Made by a program: the position numbers and the translations under genes. The notes under the pieces are model-generated. The model was not told where the DNA came from, did no database searches, and saw only the letters and a list, made by a program, of their open reading frames with translations. Positions 56,501 through 64,000 of a DNA stretch of 64,000 nt are shown here, piece by piece. The stretch's first letter is position 1. Each line of letters starts with the position of its first letter. The DNA comes from Annona cherimola. Its lineage: Eukaryota > Streptophyta > Magnoliopsida > Magnoliales > Annonaceae. The stretch lies in contig CM059971.1 of assembly GCA_030490835.1 (NCBI GenBank), positions 27,273,817 to 27,337,816 on the forward strand. Reading direction: 5' to 3'.

Positions 56501-58419
56501 AAAGGTAGGATGGGTCAAAGTTGATATGAAACACACATGGGTTAAAAAACCCTAAGATAGATTCAGAATTAATAGTAGAAATGTGCAAGCATGGGATATT
56601 ATGTCTATATGAGAAAAATGGTTGTTTTCATTTGTGTAGGAAAAGAAATGGGTACAAGTGAAAGATACAAGTTGACTACGCAGGTAAGCAAGCGACCCTT
56701 TGAAAATATAATTTTATACGACTTTACTTTGCAATCTTAAATTGTTTTGGAAATTGCTTCGTTAGAAGCAAATCCTTTTAATGTTGAAAAATATTAAAAT
56801 GCAAATGCTGGAAAGGTTGTGTTGAAAGGAAAATGAGATTTTAAAATAATATTTGAAATAAATGTTTTAGAATAATTTTATTACAAGGTTTTGAAGTATT
56901 TTAATGATATGTTTTAAAGGATCTCTAAATAGTGGATTATTTTGGAGTTTCCAAAATCTATTATTTCAAGAAGGATTTAAGGAAGGCCGAACGATAAATT
57001 AATTTCAAAAATGATTTGAGTAATGTTTAAAGGATTATACAAGACTATCCCATATAGAAATGAATAATAAGACTGGTGAACAAAAGTATATGATATTAGA
57101 TGAAAGTTTCAAATATTTTTAAAGACGTTTTGTCATTCAAAAATTATTTACAAAAACGGTTAGAAAATATTGTTATTTTAAATGTTTACCTTGAATACTT
57201 CAAATGATTTATAAAATATAAATGTTTTAAAGTTGGCCATCCTTACAAAGCGTTTTGAGTATACAACTCGTTAATATGGGTTAAGCCCAATTTTCAAGAT
57301 TTGAAAGAAATATTTTATAAAAGCATGATAGCATCAAGCTTTTAGAAAAGGAACACAGATTGTGGTCTGTGGTTTTTATAAAATCATGCTAGCACGTGAA
57401 TGTGAAGGAAACGTGTACACAAGGATTATGTACTAGGTCTACTGTAAAGGATACGCAGCTGGACGCGGTTGCAAATTGGGCCCCCTTTGCATAGGCCGAG
57501 TCGCTTGAATAAGGCTAAATGCCGGCGGCGCCCTCCCTGAAATGGGAGATGAACACGGATAGTCGCCTGGCTCGCGGGCTATCACTTGGAAGGGTTTCTC
57601 TCCTAAGGAAGGAAGATCACTTGATAAGTGTCACCTACCAGATGGACAGAGACGTATTGCATGTTGCATATGCTTAAAAAGGGTTTTATGAAAAGTATCT
57701 TAGGACATGAGAATGTCCTATGAGAAAAGGAGCTTAAATGAAAAATGTTTTAGAACACAAAATATGTCTATGGAAAAAGAATTTATATGTCAAGTTTTAT
57801 AAGCATATGTTTGCCATGAATTGAGATTATGAAATATTTATGAAAGGTATTTATGAAAAGGTTTCCTCAAATTGTTAGTCGAATGCTTGTTAAGCGTCTA
57901 CTACTAAAAGGTGAGAAATGCATTTAAAATGAAAAATTCTTGCTTATTGAGTTTCGACTCATGTTTTGTTTTCCCCAACCATAGACAGGTACCGCACAGG
58001 CCATGTAGGAAAGAAAAAAAGTATGAAGAAAACTTTTCAACAAACTAGTATGTATTTGGTATGAATAATTATATGGAATCTTCAAGATATGTATGTATGA
58101 AATGATTAGATTGAAAGAACTTGTGATGTAGATAAGTTAGTTATTGCGATATGAATAATATATATGAAATTAATGTCAAGAATATGTTCATATATGATAA
58201 CATGATGTTATGTGATGAGATATTACGAGTATCATGTGTAAAATTGATGACAAGTGTTTGTTATATGATGAAAGAAAATGAATGAAAGAAAAAAATTTTT
58301 TAGACGAGATCCAAATAAAAATCCCGCCGTGTGATCAGGGCAACAATCCCGAGTCACGTTTACCAATCGATAAAGATCCCGGAGTAAGGCTTCTAGGCAC
58401 CCTAGGTCGGGGTGCCACA
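53572..58419 (+). mobile_element. Very long solo LTR (gypsy-type), 4.85 kb
   Basis: Ends are TGTGGAACTCC and GGGGTGCCACA, with the inverted TGTGG/CCACA pair, flanked by ACCTG (53567-53571 and 58420-58424). No gag or pol reading occurs inside. It carries a TATATAAAAG box at 54873-54882 and a donor-like GCAGGTAAGC at about 56680. A GC-rich patch with GCCGGCGGCGCCC lies at about 57522. Near the end is a CTTATTGAGTTTCGACTCA...TAGACAGG block similar to that in the other two solo LTRs, which sets the orientation. The length is at the upper end for plant gypsy LTRs. The 5-bp TSD alone could arise by chance, but together with the matched termini I consider it likely. Confidence 0.72.
54873..54882 (+). 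promoter_or_regulatory. TATA box inside long solo LTR
   Basis: TATATAAAAG preceded by a locally GC-richer segment and followed by GGGGCCAGCTGCTGGGCG; the best core-promoter candidate in the 4.85-kb LTR. Confidence 0.5.
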
Positions 58420-58424
58420 ACCTG

Positions 58425-59725
58425 ACTCAACTAAGTCAAAAGAATATTTTAGATTTTTCACTTATAAATAGTAGCAATTAGTTTGGTATTTTGACGATGA
58501 GACTCAAAATGCAAATAGGGAAATGTATAGAGTTTAAAAAGCAAATATGTGAAACTCATGAATTAAAAAATAAATAGCATAGTTAAAAGGGACTAGAATG
58601 CAAAAAACCTGCATATTGTGTGTATTTAATGACAATTAGCATATCAAATACTAATGTTAGATTTGATGCAAATCTTTTGTAAGCTTTGATTTGCTCTAGT
58701 GAGTTCTTATAACTAAGATCTAGATTACATCTTTCATGTTTAGATGACCTTTGCTAGGTCTAAAATATACGTTACGTGATTTAAATGACAATTAGCATCT
58801 GAGAAATAAAATCAGATTTGGTTAAATTTTTTTAGAAAATTTGTTATACAATCTAATTGTTTGTCCGAGCCATTGGGATGGATAAGGAATCATATATATA
58901 TATATATAGAGAGAGAGAGAGGGAGGGAGGGAGGGAGATCTTCCTGCTTGGTCCCACATCAGAATTTGTTCAAGTAAAGCCAAAATCTTGAATGTCTAGG
59001 ATTCCAATGGTGAATAATTCTGTTCAATTTCATGTCATATCATTCAAGAATAAAAATTAAAAAATGTCATCTATTCTTATAGTGCTACTCTTTGATCCTT
59101 CAAATACAGTCATGAGCAAATACAGATTTTATTGCATCAATAGGAAATGTTTTAGATACATGAACAAAAGGCATATAGAATACATATATAAGAAGAAGAC
59201 ATCTTTTCGGTTGTCACAGAGATAGTACGGGCAACTTCACCTTACAAGAACTGACATCTTGATATTATCAAACATGATAACAAAGGTGAGGATTTCCATG
59301 GGTCCCAGCTCCACCACCAGCTTGGATGGATCTGCGGGTCCTTCGACGACACTAGTTTATTCATTCGGTGAACCTTCAACTTCCCAAACTAGTCTCTTCT
59401 TGAACATTTCTTCTTGATGGGTAGCCAAGCCCATCCCTATCACTGTTGTTATTTGAATAAAAGAACGAACATTAATATTGGGTGGTCTGCTAGAATGCCA
59501 CATTACATTGACAGGGAAAATTTGCATATTGATTCCATTAAGAAGATTTTTTATAGGAAATTTTGTTCTTGTGATTTTACAGATTTCGAATTGGGTAGAA
59601 AATAAAGTAATTAGGGTGGTAGATTGTGCTCAATACATATTACCATCCATGGAACTTCCTAGGAGCATGAATAATAGTGAGATTTTTTATAATAATGTTA
59701 AAACACAATTGGATAAAAGCATACC
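58425..59725. other. AT-rich region with microsatellite
   Basis: No recognised gene. Contains the (TA)n(GA)n(GGGA)n run at 58892-58937, listed separately. The frame at 59478-59768 overlaps the SINE boundary and is not supported. Confidence 0.45.
58892..58937. repeat. Compound microsatellite (TA)n(GA)n(GGGA)n
   Basis: An uninterrupted change from TA to GA to GGGA/GAGG units over 46 bp. Confidence 0.92.
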
Positions 59726-59741
59726 AAAGTGGGATTTCTCA

Positions 59742-59983
59742 CCACTGAGGTGTTGCCTCAGTGGTTAAGGACTTTTCCCAGTGATATTGGCGTCCTGGGT
59801 TCAAAGCTTGGCAGACACGTTTTCAGTAGTGGCGGTTAGTCTCCCCGAATTTTCTGTGGGAGCATCCACAAAGTGAATAGTTTAAGATTTATTGTTATAA
59901 ATATTAGATTCTTAGTTAGACAATTATTATAATATCTCTGAGCTTGATTTTACTACCACTTGAGATACTGTAATATCATCAAA
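59742..59983 (+). mobile_element. tRNA-derived SINE, 242 bp
   Basis: A box-like CTCAGTGGTTAAGGAC (59757-59772) and B box GGTTCAAAGC (59798-59807) at tRNA-like spacing, then a body with GGCAGACACGTTTTCAGT and TAGTCTCCCCGAATTTTC. It is flanked by a perfect 16-bp target-site duplication AAAGTGGGATTTCTCA (59726-59741 and 59984-59999), the size expected from LINE-type retrotransposition. The A/B boxes are internal RNA polymerase III promoter elements. The perfect duplication implies a fairly recent insertion. Confidence 0.92.
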
Positions 59984-59999
59984 AAAGTGGGATTTCTCA

Positions 60000-62900
60000 A
60001 CCATTATGTAGTGTGTTGATGGCTAATGGTGATCCAAGCTATATATATAGTCTTATCCAATAGGTTATTGTGTGACCCTTTAAAGGATGATGCTGATTAG
60101 TGAACAACTTACAAGACAGATTAACTCATGATTGATGCCCTTGTCACGCTTAACAAATTCAAGCAGCAACCTAAAATTGTCTATGACATTCCAATCCATG
60201 TCTATCTATAAAATAACATACATGGCTAGGCAGATGGTTGTTTCTGTTCTATCCTTAGTAGGATCTAGGTGCGTGCTTTCTATTCTTAGTGTAGATATAC
60301 AAGATGTGCTGAAAACATAATGAAGGCGCGCTTTTCATATATACAAAATTAATAATGTGGTAGTCTATTTGACATATGGCATCATATTTAAGAAGTGGAA
60401 CTAGCTCTCAACATTCATGCAACAAAGCACACAGATTTGTTAAACTCATCTTCTTCTTAGGGAACATCTTCTTAAGCTCAATTTTTGCCATCACAAAAAG
60501 ATCCTTATCCTCTCCTATTTGTTCAATTTCAGTACAAGCAACAAAGAATAGATTACAACACAAGACTATAGCAATTTTCTTGCAAAAAATGAGGATAAAA
60601 AAAGATTTCAATGATAGATTAAGTGCATCTTTTTAAATGTCATACCTCACAGATTTAAACACGGCTAATGAGGAGCATGCTAGATTTGATTGTTAGAACT
60701 TAGGTCATTCTAAAATGTTTTTTTCTTCTTCCCATGCCGGCTACGGGTTGCTCGATGCAACTAAAAATGAAAACATAATGGATCCAACCTACTATTTATA
60801 TACCAAAAGTTTATGATTGATTTCTAATTAAGCATTAGAATATATGAATTCACAAAATCCCTTGTTCTAAAGCACCACCCGGCACATTCAGTTTCATTAG
60901 GAATCTATGGCAACTATGTGGTCAAGTAGCCGCAAAGCAGCGTAAATAAAAATATCTTTTTTGCAGCACCATGGATGATGGCTAAAATTTCTACAAGTTG
61001 GAAGAGAAAGTTAGAGAAAACAAAAAATAAAACCTCAAATAGGTGAGCTAATCGAAGGAGAACAGTTCCACCTTCAAATTCCTGAAAATTTCACTTCTGT
61101 AGGGAGTTGGAAAATTCCTGAAAAAATGATAAATTGCATCACGACCACCATTATTATGTATGGCTTATGCATGCTAGTCAAGAAGTTAAAAGAGCGAGAA
61201 AATTTCGCTTCTGAAGAGAGTTGGAAAATGAATTTTGGTAAAAATGAGAATGTAAAATATTTTTTCTGATCCATATTCCATCAATAATAAGAAATATAAA
61301 TTTAAGTTCATAAATTTTACTAAGATAACCTTTCGTATACAACCTCCTTGAGTCAACAATATAGAAGAGTTGATCTGTGCATTAGTTGGCCCCAGACAAA
61401 ACATTAGGTTGAACAAATATAGGTTGATTTAGTCATGAACTAAATGCATCTGCATGTGTGCAGTTGATAAATGCTAAAAGCATATAAGGGCGACACTAGA
61501 GCGATAAAAACCAACCTTGACAACAAACCCCAGCAAGCCAGATGATGAAGAGAGCAGCTTAGGTGCTGAGGACCGAGGCACAACATGAACGCAATTTTGG
61601 CAGGATCAAGGTAATATTTGAATAGCTAGACTTAGCATTCAGCGGTGCACTTCATGGCATATTTCAATGCAATAGACTGACTCATTATGGTTCATTTCAA
61701 CCTCTTCCTAGTCTACTTATGAACCTCAAATCCTCATTTTTTTCTACAACTCATCCTCAAAGTTGTGTTGTTCCTAGACTGCTAATTTGGCTAAATAACC
61801 ACAAAACATAGCTGATCTTATGGTTCATGAGCAAATTTCCCTTTTATTCAAACCGTTCTTGGCACTTGAATGTAACAATCTCCTTTTCATTTCTTCTTCC
61901 ACATACTATTAAATGTTTAATTGATCTACCTAAAGATGCATTCAAATACCCCCATTTAGTTTGATTAGCACAAAGTAATTTTGTAAAACCCCTTAAATTC
62001 ATAGGAATTTGGTCATGTCTTCCACCAAGCATTGGTCATGTCTTCCACCAAGTATAGTTTCATGAATTTAATCTAATACATGTCCCACTGTACAATCTAT
62101 TATTGCATCCAGTTCCTTCACAAAGTCAATGAGTCAAAACTAATGAACTCTTCTAAATATTCAACCGGGTTTTTGTAAAAATTATAATTCTCCATTTCTA
62201 TGCTACATAAGAAGGTTATTTTAAACTTTTTACTTTTTCATAATCCCTTGCGTGAATGTTTTACTGGCACGAAAAACAAAATTTACTTTTAGAAAATCTT
62301 TAGTGAGACTATCCAACTACCTAGAAATGGTTTTTAATTTTCATTTTAAGTTTTAGCATAACACTAGTTTGTGTATTAAAATTTTTCTGATCTCTAACAT
62401 ATCTTCAAAACGATTATATGGGCCCAACCTGATTGCTTGGACAAAGCTATATTTGACAATCAAATGACATAATCATTTCTATGATGCGGCCTGAAAATAG
62501 ATTGTCAAATCTATTAACTAAGACATTGCAACGATAAACAGTTAGAAGAGTACTAGGTTTCGGCTTTTGGTATAAAATGTGAAAATGGTTAGAAATTTAT
62601 ATGCTTAGTATCCAACTTGATGAAAGAATATTCCAGTCCAAATTCCTTAAAACATGAACATAGACGCTCTAAATTGAAGTATGAACCATCCCTCCTAACC
62701 ATTGCACTTGCTCATATCCATATCCACTTAATACATATGTTAGTGTAAATTTTAGACTAATCATCATGCGATATGACAACAAGATTGAATGAATGCACTT
62801 TATCAAATGAACCACTAAATTAGTCTTAAATGAAGCTTAGTAAAGTTTAGAGCAAGGATCACAACTCATACATCCACAAAGGTACATGTAAATAAGTTAC

Positions 62901-64000
62901 TAATCAAGCATTTCTTTTGTAATGAATTTTTCATATGCTATCCAAATACGTTTTCGATAGAAAGAAGACCGTCATTGCAAGACCCAAAATGCATATGGTA
63001 TTTAGGAAGGGTAGAATGGAGATAGTCCTGTTTTGGACAAGGTTGCTATTGTTATCATACTCAAACCCATGTTCTCTTGTTGGTGGCTGATCTATTTAAT
63101 AAGAATACACTGGCCCTACTTCAGAAAAAGCACTAAACAAAAAATGCATCCATATATTATTTTTGACAAAATTAATTTTCAGAATTACAACTTCCATTTG
63201 AGTTTTCGAGAGAAAAAATTGTACAATCATCTTTTAGAACCACCTTAAGATGATGACCCAAAAAATAACATTTATGACAATTTCTTCTAACAAAAATTAG
63301 ATGCTTCCTTCTTTGCAGGGTCAAAATGCACAACGAAGAACAAGTACAATAAATCGATCCATCTTTAACATTCCATCATTTGATATCAAAAGAGAAGATA
63401 AAGAGAACTTAACCTTCATCCACATGAAAAGTTTTACTAAATAAGTACAATATACCTAAAAAGTGATCAGTGTGACATTATCAGGTAAACTGTAAGAAGG
63501 ATCCACTTCCGTGAAAGTTGATACATGAGAATTTGTCCAAATGTCTCCTTCTTATGATGTAGGAACCAATCACGTAGTGTTCAACATAAGTAGTGAAATT
63601 GAACACAAGTAGAGTCAGATGTCATCCACCTGTTCTATGAATGCTAGTAGAAGTGGAGAATATATCTCCTAGCCAAGTGTTCGTCGCCACTTAGAACCCT
63701 CCTCCATAGGATAAAAAAAAATATCCATTTTTTTGGTAAAAATAGAGAGAATTAGAATTGTGGGTCAACTTGCACCAAATCCATCCATAATTAAAGTTAA
63801 AGCAAACTCGAACTTGAAGACCAATCAGATTTTTCGTATTCACACAGATATGTTATATACAAAAAATTTCAAGCGGTTTGAACAATTGAGCTAAGTAGCA
63901 AATGAGGCCATTCGCAAACTATTAAAACATATTTTTTAGTTTTTATAAAGCTATTAATTTCAGCATATTTAATTTATAAACTAAGTTTACCATTTTTGGA
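60000..64000. other. AT-rich region, no recognised gene
   Basis: Short open frames only (for example 60376-60636, with a hydrophobic KLIFFLGNIFLSSIFAITK stretch, and its minus-strand counterpart); none resembles a known family. Small structure: a 27-bp repeat GAAAATTTC...GAGTTGGAAAAT at about 61084 and 61197, and a 23-bp tandem pair at 62009-62054. The window ends inside this spacer. Confidence 0.45.
62009..62054. repeat. 23-bp tandem duplication
   Basis: TTGGTCATGTCTTCCACCAA followed by GCA in the first copy (62009-62031) and GTA in the second (62032-62054), a single mismatch. Confidence 0.85.

Noticed and set aside
53572..58419. Protein-coding gene in the 4.85-kb solo LTR
   Set aside because: No frame beyond about 60 codons, AT-rich throughout, bounded by LTR-type ends.
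59478..59768. 96-codon ORF
   Set aside because: It runs across the SINE's target-site duplication into the SINE and has no recognisable domain.

Overview
This is a plant nuclear window, almost certainly from an angiosperm. The evidence is a coiled-coil NB-ARC-LRR resistance-gene relic, GT-AG introns, and elements typical of plants: a Sirevirus-like Copia element, a Mutator-like element (MULE) with a FAR1-type transposase, hAT and Ty3/gypsy remains, and a tRNA-derived SINE. Intergenic DNA is very AT-rich. I cannot place the species. I find no clearly intact host gene; nearly everything recognisable is a transposable element, a gene fragment carried by one, or a pseudogene. Layout: (1) 1-6.5 kb: a decayed Ty3/gypsy element (RNase H and integrase still readable) split by a nested non-autonomous LTR element (2407-4557, TSD AATGA). 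(2) 6536-14137: a 7.6-kb MULE with long GC-rich terminal inverted repeats and a 9-bp TSD (AATAATTTG). It carries a FAR1/MURA-like transposase with one frameshift, a two-exon GRF zinc-finger/coiled-coil/membrane-anchor gene, and apparent captured host fragments on the minus strand at its right end, one PPR-like and fused in frame to the right terminal repeat. (3) 14.1-17.8 kb: AT-rich spacer with a possible SINE, an RNase H-like relic and a duplicated copy of the resistance-gene leader. (4) 17867-23555: a CNL resistance pseudogene split by a 2447-bp solo LTR (TSD TACTG) and holding four premature stops; without the insert the frame is continuous for 1078 codons. (5) 25434-26950: a non-autonomous hAT element (TSD ATTTAATG) with GC-rich, gene-like cargo. 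(6) 27-32.8 kb: AT-rich DNA without genes. (7) 32.8-36.6 kb: a layered tandem-repeat domain: decamer arrays in a roughly 220-260 bp higher-order unit, a 51-bp minisatellite, and longer direct duplications. (8) 37518-48723: a nearly complete, young 11.2-kb Sirevirus-like Copia element with 1832-bp LTRs, gag, a pol frame with two premature stops, a third ORF after pol, duplicated polypurine tracts and unusual arrays of GTCGAC-centred palindromes. (9) 48807-50570 and 53572-58419: two more solo LTRs (TSDs TACAT and ACCTG). (10) 58.4-64 kb: AT-rich DNA with a microsatellite and a clear tRNA-derived SINE (59742-59983, 16-bp TSD). The genes do not form a pathway. They record repeated insertion, LTR-LTR recombination to solo LTRs, and gene capture around a dying resistance locus. 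All element boundaries were found by reading terminal motifs and target-site duplications by eye. No database search was run, so family names rest on motif recognition.
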